A DNA stretch of 64,000 nt from Neochlamydia sp. S13. Lineage in GTDB: Bacteria > Chlamydiota > Chlamydiia > Chlamydiales > Parachlamydiaceae. Positions 20,507 through 30,135 of the stretch are shown here, in pieces (position 1 is the first letter of the stretch; every line of letters begins with the position of its first letter). The notes beneath the pieces are model-generated. The model did not search any database, had not been told where the DNA came from, and was given only the letters and a program-made list of their open reading frames with translations. The stretch lies in assembly GCF_000648235.2 (NCBI RefSeq), contig NZ_AP017977.1, forward strand, positions 992,001 through 1,056,000, in the 5' to 3' direction. The position numbers and the translations under genes were made by a program.

Positions 20507-21138
20507 GAAATAATCAACTCTCTAGGATTAAGTAAACATAAATTTTTAAGATAACTTCTTGCTTTTCTTCCAAGGCGGGCAATAGGAAGCTAACTTGTTA
20601 TGCGAAGAGTTTACAAGGTAGCAGATTTTACTTTCTACAGATATCATGAACAAGCAGCTTGATAGAGCAGTGCAAAAATAGTCTCTTGGGATCAAGGAAA
20701 AGTTTATGAGGAAAATTATCTTTATAAAGGGTGGAAACGCTAGCAGGAAATTTATCTAAAAGGTAAGAAACCTTTTAACGTCCCCCATCTAACACTATTG
20801 TTTGCTTAAATGGCAATTATTAACCGTTTTTAATAGAGTCCCTCTTTTTAATCTTTACGAAAGAGAAAAAATTAAAGTCAAAGGAATGAGATTTAAGAGC
20901 AAGCAGGAGGCCGAGATAGCGAGGGATAAGAAATTTTAAGTTTTATCCTGTTCGCTAGATAGAAAAATCATTTTATTAAAATTTAAATAATAGAGAATTA
21001 ATCAACTATTTGAATAGGTCTTACCTTTCTTATTTGATGGCCTGTTTGAAAGAAACTAAGAGGAAAAATAGTGAAAAATGTTATAAGAAAGCAAGCTAGG
21101 AAGATACCAAGTTAATGAATGTTTATTAGAGGATATCT
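20507..21138. other. Intergenic region, no gene seen
   Basis: About 630 bases between the methyltransferase and the OsmC gene, which are divergent. No gene, RNA or IS end is recognised. Confidence 0.4.
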
Positions 21139-21549
21139 ATGGTTAAAGTGACTGTTTTATATACGGGTGAGCTGCACTGTCAAGTTATTCGTGAGGATCC
21201 ACGAGCTATACTGGAGACAGATGCTCCTTTAGATAGTGGGGGAACAGGTGTATCATTCTCTCCTACAGATTTGATGGCAAGTGCTTTAGCAACTTGCATA
21301 GCGACAACTCTAGCTTTATACGCGCAGAGAAAAAACTGGGATGTAACTGGGATGCGACTGGAAGTAGAAAAAAGCATGACTACTCAACCTATCCGTCGCA
21401 TTGGAAACATTGTAATAAAGATACAGATTCCTCAAGATTTTTCTCTTGAACAAAAGCAAGCTTTAGAAAGGATAGCTGCAAGTTGTCCTGTACATCATAG
21501 CTTACATCCGGAGGTAAAAGTAGAGCTTATTTTTTGCTGGAATAACTAG
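21139..21549 (+). CDS. OsmC/Ohr-family thiol peroxidase
   Basis: A 136-aa protein of the OsmC superfamily, which reduces organic hydroperoxides with two conserved cysteines. Both are present: Cys in ALATCIATTLALYA (about residue 55) and in AASCPVHHSLHPEV (about residue 116). The length matches the family. RBS AGAGGATATCT precedes the ATG. It probably protects the cell from host oxidative stress; the exact subfamily (OsmC, Ohr or YhfA-like) is not decided. Confidence 0.9.
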   Translation: MVKVTVLYTGELHCQVIREDPRAILETDAPLDSGGTGVSFSPTDLMASALATCIATTLALYAQRKNWDVTGMRLEVEKSMTTQPIRRIGNIVIKIQIPQDFSLEQKQALERIAASCPVHHSLHPEVKVELIFCWNN

Positions 21550-21662
21550 AACTTTATAAGGGATGGCTGTAAAAATTTATAATTTTTTAGCTCCCTGATG
21601 TTTTGCTAGAGGCTAAAATTGGTAAATAAAATATAGAAAAGGATCTCTTATGGAGAAAATAA

Positions 21663-23402
21663 ATGCTTGATAGTCTGAACCCTTTTGAAGATCCTTTTTT
21701 GATCCGAAAACTAAATCCTCTTCTAATTGAATCTCTACATAGTTATTGGATAGCCTTAAAAGAGGCAAAAGTTTCTGCTGAAGAAAAGTTACAAGTAGAG
21801 GATGCCTTATATAATTTGGTAGGCTTTACTTTTCTTCACCTATTCCAACCTCTTTATCTCCAACATCCTCCTAAAATTCCTGGGTCAGTTTTTTTACTTT
21901 CTGCCGTGCATTCTGATGGAATAGGGGATTATGTAACCTTATTTAAATGTGCTAAAATTTTAAAAGAACATCACCCTGCTTTAGAGGTTTATCTTGCTTA
22001 TACGCATAAGCAATCTTTGCCTTCCATTGATCCTTATCCTTATCATATAAAAAAGGAAAATATTTATGCTTTTCAAGAAACCGAGGAAGCTTGCAGCGTT
22101 ATCTTAGAACCTATTTTAGAGGGGAAGAAAAATTTTTTATGTGAAGCGCAGCTAGATCAATTACTACTCGAGCATAATAGACTTTTAGCTGAGTATGAAA
22201 CTTTGCAAGAAACACATCCTCAGGCAGCTGTAGCCATTCAAGAGCTTTCTAATGAAGTGCAGCGATCTATTCAATCTTACTATTATTATCGGCAAAAAAA
22301 AGCAGAAGCGGAAAAGCTTTATCTTTTAATGAAAAAAAGCTTAGCTATTGTTCACATCGCTTTGGCCTTGAATACTTTTGATAATCCTGGGTTAGCTTCA
22401 AAATCTCTTTATTTTGCGGAAGCGGGAAATTTTCAAGGGATAGCCAATTACCTTCAACGTCATTGGTTTAGCATAGGCTTAAATGCATTTGAAGAGGGGG
22501 TTTTTCTTAATAATCACCATACAACCTCTCATTGGAGCTGTACAGCTTTATGCCAGTATTTATGGCAAGTTGATCAGCCCCATGCTGAGCATCTTAAAAA
22601 TTATTTAATGGATTATGCTATAGAAGTAGCCTACTTGCCTCATTCTTCTGCTCATAGAGAAATTTTTATTGAGATGATGTGCCGCCGCCATCTGCATGAT
22701 AGCCGCCATCTTACTATTATTCTTCCTCTGCAGAAAAAAGAACAGTTTCTTCACTTTAGCGATAGTTGGATGCTTGCTTATGGATTTTCTAAAATCCTTG
22801 TAGTCGATTTTGTACCTTCTGTCAGAGAAACAGTATTAAATCAAATTAATTTGGCGCCAAGAAAAATTTTACGGCTAGTTTGCGTTCTTCCTTTACCAGC
22901 TTCAGATTTTACCAAACTAATAAATTTGAGTGGAGAAATTGTAGGCTGTACAGGCGACGGCTCATTGAGTGATTGCATTCAGTCAGGCAAAATTCCTTTT
23001 TATGAAGTGCGTCGGCATAAAACAGGAACGCTAGAAGCTTTTATACGGTTAGCGCAAAAATTAATGCTGCCGGAAGTTTTAAAGTATTGCGAGCTCTTAA
23101 AGCAATTTGCAGATTGGCCCGTTCCTTCCTTTCTAGAAAAATTTGAAGCATTACTTCAGGATAGCTCTTTTAGAATGCAGTGGGATAAGTTAGTGGAGTT
23201 TATTAAGCGTTATTATTGCTTAGAAGATTCCTATCTTGCTCTTATCAATCGCTTTTTGTGGATGTCTCTATCTAAGGAAGTTAAAGAAAAAGAAGAAAGC
23301 CTTATACACAGTTATTTCGAGGGAGCAATCAGCGCTGAAAGTGCTTATCTAAGTTTAAAGGAAATATTAAAGAGCCAACGAACTAAAATTGTGGAAAGTT
23401 AA
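21663..23402 (+). CDS. Hypothetical protein, possible glycosyltransferase-like fold (579 aa)
   Basis: I do not recognise this family with confidence. The N-terminal part has a Gly/Asp motif SAVHSDGIGDYVTLFKCAK (about residues 78-100) like the first nucleotide-binding loop of GT-B enzymes. The C-terminal part has SGEIVGCTGDGSLSDCIQSG then KIPFYEV (about residues 425-455), again like the donor-site loop of GT-B glycosyltransferases. A helical insert separates them. It follows the OsmC gene by 113 bases in the same direction. A sugar transferase acting on host or self proteins is an inference only. Confidence 0.6.
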   Translation: MLDSLNPFEDPFLIRKLNPLLIESLHSYWIALKEAKVSAEEKLQVEDALYNLVGFTFLHLFQPLYLQHPPKIPGSVFLLSAVHSDGIGDYVTLFKCAKILKEHHPALEVYLAYTHKQSLPSIDPYPYHIKKENIYAFQETEEACSVILEPILEGKKNFLCEAQLDQLLLEHNRLLAEYETLQETHPQAAVAIQELSNEVQRSIQSYYYYRQKKAEAEKLYLLMKKSLAIVHIALALNTFDNPGLASKSLYFAEAGNFQGIANYLQRHWFSIGLNAFEEGVFLNNHHTTSHWSCTALCQYLWQVDQPHAEHLKNYLMDYAIEVAYLPHSSAHREIFIEMMCRRHLHDSRHLTIILPLQKKEQFLHFSDSWMLAYGFSKILVVDFVPSVRETVLNQINLAPRKILRLVCVLPLPASDFTKLINLSGEIVGCTGDGSLSDCIQSGKIPFYEVRRHKTGTLEAFIRLAQKLMLPEVLKYCELLKQFADWPVPSFLEKFEALLQDSSFRMQWDKLVEFIKRYYCLEDSYLALINRFLWMSLSKEVKEKEESLIHSYFEGAISAESAYLSLKEILKSQRTKIVES

Positions 23403-23576
23403 GGAGTAGTTAGCTTTATTTCTAACATTTACAAGCGCAATATACAGAGGATAACATCGAGCTTGTAGACATCCCTCTGTCGCTCATTAGCAAGAGGTAG
23501 TTTATAGCAGGCGCTCAGCAGGCTTCTTTATTAGGATAAGGTTAAATAAAGTTTGATTAGAGCCAACCATCTTGCT

Positions 23577-25127
23577 TTAATGAGCAGTCGTAGTAGAGGA
23601 TTTACTATTAGACATCTTAACTTTTTTACACAAAAAAATTAAAGGAATCATAGCTAAAAAGCCCCAAGCTGCTAGCCAAGCTAAATCATTGGTAGAAAGC
23701 ATATAGCCTTGTTGCTCAATCAGCTTTTCTAAAAGTTGATTAGAAACGTCGGATGTAAAAGAAGGATGATAATTTTCTAGAGTTTCATAGAATTTTTCTG
23801 TAGAAGAGTTGAAAATTGTTAAAGTTTCTGTAAGGCGAGCACGATGAAAGGTTTTAAGGCGAGTCCATAACTCAATAGACAAAGATGTTCCAAATCCACT
23901 CCCGACAAGAATACGGATAAAATTATAAAGACCCGAGGCGCTTGCATAGCGGTTTTTGGGGATATTACCCAAAGAGAGTTGTACAAGAGGTAAAAAGAAA
24001 ATAGCTACCCCCAATCCTTGGAGGAAACGGGCAAGCATAATTGCTTGCAAGCTAATAGCCGTAGTAAAATGAGCTTGGTAAAAAAAACTTAAAGCAAAAA
24101 ACAGAAAACTTAACGACGAAATAAAGCGAAGATCAAAGCGGCTCATATATTTTCCTACACTAGTAGAGAGTAGAAAAGGGATAATCCCTACAGGAGCTAC
24201 CGCCAAACCTGCCCAAAAAGGGGTATAGCCTTGTTCTGTTTGCAGCCAAAGAGGAAGGGTCACAGTACTACCAAAATAAAATAAAAAGCCAATCGTAGTT
24301 GCAAGGCAGCCAAAAGCAAAATTGATATTTCTAAAAAAAGAAAGATCGACTACAGGATAAGGTTGATAATAAGTCCATATAATAAAATAGCTTAAGGCGA
24401 TGATAGAAGCAATTGCAAGTGCGAGAATAGTGTTAGATTTAAACCAATCCAAATCCTTGCCTTTATCTAACATAATCTGTAAGCATCCTACTCCTAGCGA
24501 TAACAAAGCAATCCCAATCCAATCGATGGGATTTCTTACCACTTGGCTGTCTTTATCTTTAAGTAAATACCAGGTTACACTGGCAGAAAATAAACCAATA
24601 GGAACATTCATATAAAATATCCATGGCCAACTATAAAAATCGGTCAAGTAACCACCTAGAATAGGTCCTAGAATTGGAGCTACAATAACAATCATTCCCC
24701 AAAAACCTAAAGCGTTCCCCTGCTTTTCCGGAGGATGATTAGCTAATAATAGAGTTTGGGATAAGGGAATTAACGAGCCCGCCACAGCGCCTTGCAATAC
24801 ACGAAAAAAAACAAGCATGCTAAGAGATGAAGAAAATCCACAAAAGAAAGAGGTAATGGTAAATAGAGCGATAGACCAGCAAAAAAGGCGTACTCGGCCA
24901 AAATAATCAGATAACCAACCGGTAAGGGGAAGAATGATAGCATTGCTAGCAGAAAATGAAGTGATCACCCAGGTGCCTTCCTCAGTACTTACATTCAAAT
25001 TGCCAGCAATATAGGGAATGGCTACATTTGCAATCGAAGTATCTAGCACTTGAATAAATGTTCCTAAGCCTAGTGCCACATTAAGTAAAGTAAGCCTATA
25101 TCCTTGTTCGTATTGTTCATTCTTCAT
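23577..25127 (-). CDS. emrB: EmrB-type MFS drug exporter (DHA2, 14 TM)
   Basis: A 516-aa inner-membrane proton antiporter of the DHA2 family. It begins near the first helix with LDTSIANVAIPYIAGNL, the family's LD-x(n)-T-I-V-N-V-A-like motif, has GWLSDYFGRVRLF (MFS motif A) after helix 2, and about 14 hydrophobic segments. It is the last gene of a three-gene operon, two bases after emrA. With EmrA and the outer-membrane channel it would pump hydrophobic toxins or drugs out of the cell. Confidence 0.92.
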   Translation of the reverse strand: MKNEQYEQGYRLTLLNVALGLGTFIQVLDTSIANVAIPYIAGNLNVSTEEGTWVITSFSASNAIILPLTGWLSDYFGRVRLFCWSIALFTITSFFCGFSSSLSMLVFFRVLQGAVAGSLIPLSQTLLLANHPPEKQGNALGFWGMIVIVAPILGPILGGYLTDFYSWPWIFYMNVPIGLFSASVTWYLLKDKDSQVVRNPIDWIGIALLSLGVGCLQIMLDKGKDLDWFKSNTILALAIASIIALSYFIIWTYYQPYPVVDLSFFRNINFAFGCLATTIGFLFYFGSTVTLPLWLQTEQGYTPFWAGLAVAPVGIIPFLLSTSVGKYMSRFDLRFISSLSFLFFALSFFYQAHFTTAISLQAIMLARFLQGLGVAIFFLPLVQLSLGNIPKNRYASASGLYNFIRILVGSGFGTSLSIELWTRLKTFHRARLTETLTIFNSSTEKFYETLENYHPSFTSDVSNQLLEKLIEQQGYMLSTNDLAWLAAWGFLAMIPLIFLCKKVKMSNSKSSTTTAH

Positions 25128-25129
25128 CG

Positions 25130-26422
25130 CTAATCATCTTTTTTCTTTAAGTTTGCTTGAATTACTTCGTCGATTACATGATCGATGGGTTCTAAATGAA
25201 CATTAAACACTGTAGTAGCAGCTAGAGGGCGGCCTGGAGAGGTGCTGGCAAGCATAGGTAAATCTTGATTGCTAATATCTACTTTAACTTTAGCAGAAAT
25301 TCCTAAGCGCAAAGGATATTTTTTCATTTGCTCAGGCTCAACGCTTATACGTACAGGTAGGCGTTGAACAATCTTGATCCAATTTCCTGTCGCATTTTGA
25401 GGAGGGATTAAAGAGAACTTACTGCCGCTACCTGAAGCTATGCCCACGACTTTTCCTACATATTCTATCTTTGAACCATACATATCAAAATTGATCGTAG
25501 CCGGTTGGCCAATACGCATAAATTTTAATTGAGTTTCTTTAAAGTTTGCTTCTACCCAATAATCATTCTGGGAAATGATAGCCATAAGAGGCGTTTGCGG
25601 CCGTACGGATTGTCCTACGTTAACGGTACGTTGAGCTACATAACCTGTGGCGGGTGCATAAATGCGGCAATGCTGTAAATCATAATAGCTTTTACGGACT
25701 TGAGATTTGGCTTCAATAAGCAGAGGATGGCATTCTAAAGATGTATTTCCAACGGCTGCTATAGCAGCCGCTAGCTCTGCCTCAGCAATTTGGTGAGTAG
25801 CTTTCGCTATAGATAAGTCGGCTTTAGAATGAGTATATTCTTCTTTAGAGATAGCTTGCATTTCTACAAGGTGCGAGCGATTTTCATAGTCATAATTTGC
25901 TTTTGACAAAGCAATCTTGCGTGCTTCTAAGGTCGATTGGCTTGCTTTTACTTTCTCATAAAGCTGACGTACTTCTAAGACTGTGGAAGCCAAGGAGGCC
26001 AGAGAGTGCTCGTATTTGAGTAAATATTCTGTTTGGTCGAGTTGTACTAAAAGTTGGCCTTCGGTCACAAAATCCGTATCATCCACGTAATAAGCAATTA
26101 CAGAACCGGTGATAGAGGGATTAATGTTAATCATATTCCCACTCGCGTAAGCATCATCTGTAGTTTCGTAACCTTGAAGATATAGCACATAGAGTAAACC
26201 CCAGCTTAGGCTTGCTAAGACCAAGATTAATGTAAATCCCCAAAGCTTTCTATTTCTCTTGATAGTATTAGAGGGAGATAAAGGGGAAGATGAGGGCTCT
26301 TGGCTATCTAGACTATCAGGGTTAGGCGATTTTTCAGAGGATTTATTAATCTTCTGCGGCCGGGCTACTGAATCTTTTATTGTATCTTCTATCATCCTGG
26401 ACGTTTCTTCATTGGCTTTCAT
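25130..26422 (-). CDS. emrA: EmrA-type membrane fusion protein (HlyD family)
   Basis: Periplasmic adaptor linking EmrB to the outer-membrane channel. One N-terminal membrane segment (LWGFTLILVLASLSWGLLYV) is followed by a biotinyl/lipoyl-like half (GSVIAYYVDDTDFVTEGQLL), a long helical hairpin and a beta-barrel part. The frame opens at GTG 26434, but I choose ATG 26422 because AGGGGG sits eight bases upstream. The start overlaps the end of the tolC-like gene by about a dozen bases, indicating coupled translation. Confidence 0.9.
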   Translation of the reverse strand: MKANEETSRMIEDTIKDSVARPQKINKSSEKSPNPDSLDSQEPSSSPLSPSNTIKRNRKLWGFTLILVLASLSWGLLYVLYLQGYETTDDAYASGNMININPSITGSVIAYYVDDTDFVTEGQLLVQLDQTEYLLKYEHSLASLASTVLEVRQLYEKVKASQSTLEARKIALSKANYDYENRSHLVEMQAISKEEYTHSKADLSIAKATHQIAEAELAAAIAAVGNTSLECHPLLIEAKSQVRKSYYDLQHCRIYAPATGYVAQRTVNVGQSVRPQTPLMAIISQNDYWVEANFKETQLKFMRIGQPATINFDMYGSKIEYVGKVVGIASGSGSKFSLIPPQNATGNWIKIVQRLPVRISVEPEQMKKYPLRLGISAKVKVDISNQDLPMLASTSPGRPLAATTVFNVHLEPIDHVIDEVIQANLKKKDD

Positions 26423-27914
26423 TATCGTATCCACCCCCTAATGCACTGATTAAGCTTGTAAATCGAATGTAATAATTTTCTAAGGCTACTAGCTTTTTAT
26501 TCTCTTTAGAGGTTTGGTCAAACTCGGCGTCTAATACATCTAAGTAAGAAGCTAGATAATGTTTAAATTTTTCTTTAATAAGTAGTGAGTTTTCTTCTGA
26601 TAGCTTGGTGATTTGTACAGAATCTTGCATTTCTTCAAAAGCATATTTTAACTCCGCTATGCTATCTAACACAGCTTGGACTGCTGTGAGAATAGATTGA
26701 TTATACTGTTCGATGGCAATGTAATATTCTTCATGCGCTGTGCCTAAATTAGCTTGAAGGAGTCCTCCTTCAAAAATGGGCAAGTTAATGGCGGGGCTTG
26801 CTTGCCCATAAATACTTCTCCATTTAAAAAGGTCATGAGGGTGAAGAGTTTGATAGCCAAAAAGCCCCATTATGTTAAAGCTTGGATAGTAAGCCGCTCG
26901 TGCGACTTTAATTTTTTTTGCCGCTTCTTCTACTCGCCAGACGCTTGCTGTCACATCAGGCCTATGCGCTAAAAGGTTAAAGGGTAGATTTGTAGGTAGC
27001 GAAAAGAGAAAGAGGTCTTGATTTTCAATCGCGATTGCTTCTATCGGCTCACAGAAATCTCCTGCTATTAAGGCTTGCAGTTGATTTTTATAGGCTTTAA
27101 TTTTAAGTTGGACTTGCTTGAGTAGCAATTGTGCTTCTAAATGATATGTTTGAGCCTTTTTTAGAACACATTGGTTATCAATATCATTTTTAACGCGTTT
27201 TTCTACCAATTGGAGGTACTCAGCGCGATTATGAAGTTTCTTTAAAGCCAATATTTTTTGCGCATAGGAAACCTGCAAACGGAAATAAGTTTGGGCTATA
27301 GAAGTACTTAATATGACGGAGGAAAAAGCTGTATCTGCTTTGCTAGCTAAAATTTCGCCTACAGCAGCTTTAAAGCTATTTAAATTTTGCTGCCATATAT
27401 CGAGCTGGTAATGGGCGTCTAAATTAATTTCTGTCTGCGTAAAAATAAAGCCCCCGGAACGAGTAGGGGAAGCTGGAGGGGTAGTAAAAGTTGAGGCTGG
27501 GGGGGAGGATGAAGCTATAGATGCAATTGTACCTGTTTTACTTGTGCGCGACCGAGCTATATCGGTTTCAAGTTCTAGCGTAGGCCATAAAGCAGAACCT
27601 GCTGCTCGAGCAGCATAATTGGCTATTTTTATACGAGCTTGAGCAATTTTAATACCTGGATTATCAGATAACGCCTTGCTTATAAGCTTATCGAGTTGGC
27701 TATCGCCAAACATTAACCACCAGTGGGCCTGGGGCCATTCACCCGGAGTAAATGGCCCTTCATTAATTGTTGAGAGGAGCGATTCTTCTAAAGCTCTAGT
27801 AGGAAACTTATAAATATTGGGTTGACGTTGTTTTAAACAGCTCGTAAAATTGATTGTGATAAGGGATAAGAAAGCTAAGGTAGAAATTAAGGAAGGTATC
27901 TTATATTTTTTCAT
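26409..27914 (-). CDS. TolC/NodT-type outer-membrane efflux lipoprotein
   Basis: Outer-membrane channel of the tripartite pump. The N-terminus MKKYKIPSLISTLAFLSLIT ends in a lipobox-like FTSC, so it is probably a lipoprotein. The body has the paired OEP helical repeats (GDSQLDKLISKALSDNPGIK in the first, LAHRPDVTASVWRVEEAAKK in the second). ATG 27929 would add MLARP; ATG 27914 has AGG before it and a cleaner signal sequence. First gene of the efflux operon. Four Ser/Thr/Pro-rich low-complexity repeats lie around residues 130-150. Confidence 0.9.
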   Translation of the reverse strand: MKKYKIPSLISTLAFLSLITINFTSCLKQRQPNIYKFPTRALEESLLSTINEGPFTPGEWPQAHWWLMFGDSQLDKLISKALSDNPGIKIAQARIKIANYAARAAGSALWPTLELETDIARSRTSKTGTIASIASSSPPASTFTTPPASPTRSGGFIFTQTEINLDAHYQLDIWQQNLNSFKAAVGEILASKADTAFSSVILSTSIAQTYFRLQVSYAQKILALKKLHNRAEYLQLVEKRVKNDIDNQCVLKKAQTYHLEAQLLLKQVQLKIKAYKNQLQALIAGDFCEPIEAIAIENQDLFLFSLPTNLPFNLLAHRPDVTASVWRVEEAAKKIKVARAAYYPSFNIMGLFGYQTLHPHDLFKWRSIYGQASPAINLPIFEGGLLQANLGTAHEEYYIAIEQYNQSILTAVQAVLDSIAELKYAFEEMQDSVQITKLSEENSLLIKEKFKHYLASYLDVLDAEFDQTSKENKKLVALENYYIRFTSLISALGGGYDNESQ

Positions 27915-27929
27915 TGGCCTAGCAAGCAT

Positions 27930-28501
27930 GATATAGGTGCGTAATTTTTCAAAACTTCTTTATTTACGTTTTTACTGAAATAAATTCTAGATATTTATTC
28001 CTACTTAAGCAGATTAAAAGATAGATTTTGTTCTTCAGGAGATTTTTTTGATTACTCACGCGCGACAAGGAAAAAGCTCCCTTCTCTTAATTACTGATTA
28101 AAAAATTTTCAAAATTTACTTTGAGGGCGAAGAAGAGCCAATGAAAAATTCTCTTTAAAGAAAAAGCGTACCGAAGGGTTAACCTACAGGGAGGGTTTAT
28201 TATCAAGGATCACTTTCAATCTGTTGCTCGTGATTGATTGTCAGAGTAGTTCAGGGGAGCTTTTCTTTTCTTCTGGAAAGCAGGATTGCTTCTTTGCAAA
28301 AAGCTAAGCTAGCAATAATAGTTGAGACGATGTTTCATTTCCTGCGGCTATTATTAGGCGCTTTAAAAATAGATAAAAGGGCAAAGAGCAGGTAAGCGCT
28401 GGCTCTGTTTGATTAATTATTGGAAAAAAGTTTTTTTGTTTTAAAAGTGGCAGCTATGTATTTTTAGCTAATGATGACAGAAGAAAATCTGATGTAGTTT
28501 A
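27930..28501. other. Intergenic region, no gene seen
   Basis: About 570 bases upstream of the efflux operon, which is expected to hold its promoter. I see no gene, RNA or clear operator palindrome. Confidence 0.4.
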
Positions 28502-29998
28502 TTAATAAAGATCATCTCCAAAGTTTTTAATAACGGCGGTACATTTAGTGAAAAAATTAATTAAATTTTCATTTTTTTCAATTTCTGTAAGAGCTTCTTG
28601 GCAGGCTTCTTGGTGGAGATTATTAAAATTTTGTAGTAACAAAGGCCCGTGATAAAGGGCCCCAGCTAAGTTTACAATATCTTTAAATAGCCCTTCAATA
28701 AGTTTGAGGCGCTCTTCCGTTAAAGGATGCGCATAAAGATCGTAATTTCCTGTTTTCAAAAGCTTGTTAATTAATATATCCTCTTCTTGAACGGAAAGTT
28801 GAGCAATCCTTTGTCTAGCACTGGTAATGAGCTGATTCCTTTTATTAAAAACTTGTAAGGAAGGGGAGTTAAATTTAGCAGGGCATATAATCTGGCTAAT
28901 GATTTCTTGAAATTGAGCATAATTAGCGACTTGGCTTGTGGCCAAAAGACTTGCTAAAATTTCACGCCCCTCAATTAAAGCTTTTTTTTCATCTAATGTT
29001 TGACTTAACGTACAAACTAAATCTGGATTTTCATAAATATTTTTATAAGCAAGCTTAATTATATATTTAAGGTCGTTTTGATAAGCAGCATCCTTTTCAT
29101 CTGCAATTAAACTGTTAGAAATAAAAGAAGCACTTTCATCTTCAGGAATATTCGTTAAAATAGGTGAAGGTTTTAAAACCAGTTTCTGAGTGATTTCCTG
29201 CAGATAAGAAGTTTGGTAAGCATTCAAAAGAAGACACAATAGATAATGATAGTATTCACCATTTAACTGACGCTCAGGAGTGTAATATCGTAAAAACGTA
29301 GAAGGAAAAGCATCATTTGAAAGAGGGTAGTGGGTAGACAATTTACGTGCTGCACCATACACTGCATAATCCCTTGCTGCCCCTTTAGTGATATCATCAA
29401 GCAGCGAAGGAGTGTAGTCAATAAGAAAACGTAAAGCACGGACTTCAGCGTAAGAAAATAGGCTAGTAGGAGTTATTTTTATTTTAGACAGCTTAGTCTT
29501 GCTGCCAAAAGGAAGTACCGATAGCATGGCAAAGATAGGAAGACCATCATTTAAAAAAGCATTATAGCTATGGTATTTGGAGAATGACATATTGATTATT
29601 TGTAAAAACTGCTCCACAACAATAGCGCTTATATTTAGTGTATAAGCAAAACTTTTAAGAGTGATTTTTTGTATAGAGGAGTTGCTGTCTTTCCTAAAAT
29701 TTTGTATGGAAAAGGCAAGAACAGAAAAAAATAGGGCTGAGATTAGCTCAACACTAGCAAAAACAGTGTTTAAAAGATAAGCACCGGTAAGAATTCCTTT
29801 AATTATGCCTCTTTTTAAAGCCCCTTGATCATTTATTGCATCAAGATGTTGCAAGGCTTGGGTTCCAAGGTTGCTGATTACATAATGGAGACGGTGGCAT
29901 AAAGGCGTTGGATGCAACATATCCTTTTGACTAGAATCGGCTTGCACAATCTGGTGCATTGAAGGAGCCGTAGAGTTAATACCACCTAATTTATTCAT
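28502..29998 (-). CDS. Orphan membrane protein, paralogue A (498 aa)
   Basis: Unrecognised protein with hydrophobic segments in the N-terminal third (GIIKGILTGAYLLNTVFASV, then ELISALFFSVLAFSIQ) and a helical soluble C-terminal part. It is a paralogue of the 488-aa protein at 31855-33321. Matching landmarks in order are LHPTPLCHRL/LHPKPLSHQM, GAYLLNT/TGYLLNT, QKITLKSFAYTLN/QKITLKLCAHSLN, FSKYHSYNAF/FSKYHSLNAA and GREILASL/GRELLETL. No enzyme motif is seen. The membrane segments and lineage restriction would suit an inclusion-membrane or host-directed protein, but that is a guess. Confidence 0.75.
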   Translation of the reverse strand: MNKLGGINSTAPSMHQIVQADSSQKDMLHPTPLCHRLHYVISNLGTQALQHLDAINDQGALKRGIIKGILTGAYLLNTVFASVELISALFFSVLAFSIQNFRKDSNSSIQKITLKSFAYTLNISAIVVEQFLQIINMSFSKYHSYNAFLNDGLPIFAMLSVLPFGSKTKLSKIKITPTSLFSYAEVRALRFLIDYTPSLLDDITKGAARDYAVYGAARKLSTHYPLSNDAFPSTFLRYYTPERQLNGEYYHYLLCLLLNAYQTSYLQEITQKLVLKPSPILTNIPEDESASFISNSLIADEKDAAYQNDLKYIIKLAYKNIYENPDLVCTLSQTLDEKKALIEGREILASLLATSQVANYAQFQEIISQIICPAKFNSPSLQVFNKRNQLITSARQRIAQLSVQEEDILINKLLKTGNYDLYAHPLTEERLKLIEGLFKDIVNLAGALYHGPLLLQNFNNLHQEACQEALTEIEKNENLINFFTKCTAVIKNFGDDLY

Positions 29999-30135
29999 AA
30001 GGTCCCAATATGATTAAAGCTGTGCCTTAATACTATCCGATTTATTAGTAATAAAGATAGTACAATTATTTGCTTAAAATAAATTTTTTATTGATAAATA
30101 GAAAGGCTGTGAAAGGAAAAAAATCCAGCATTTTA

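Noticed and set aside
23303-23311. TTATACACA matching a DnaA box
   Set aside because: A single match inside a coding gene and far from dnaA; no cluster of boxes or AT-rich unwinding region marks an origin here.
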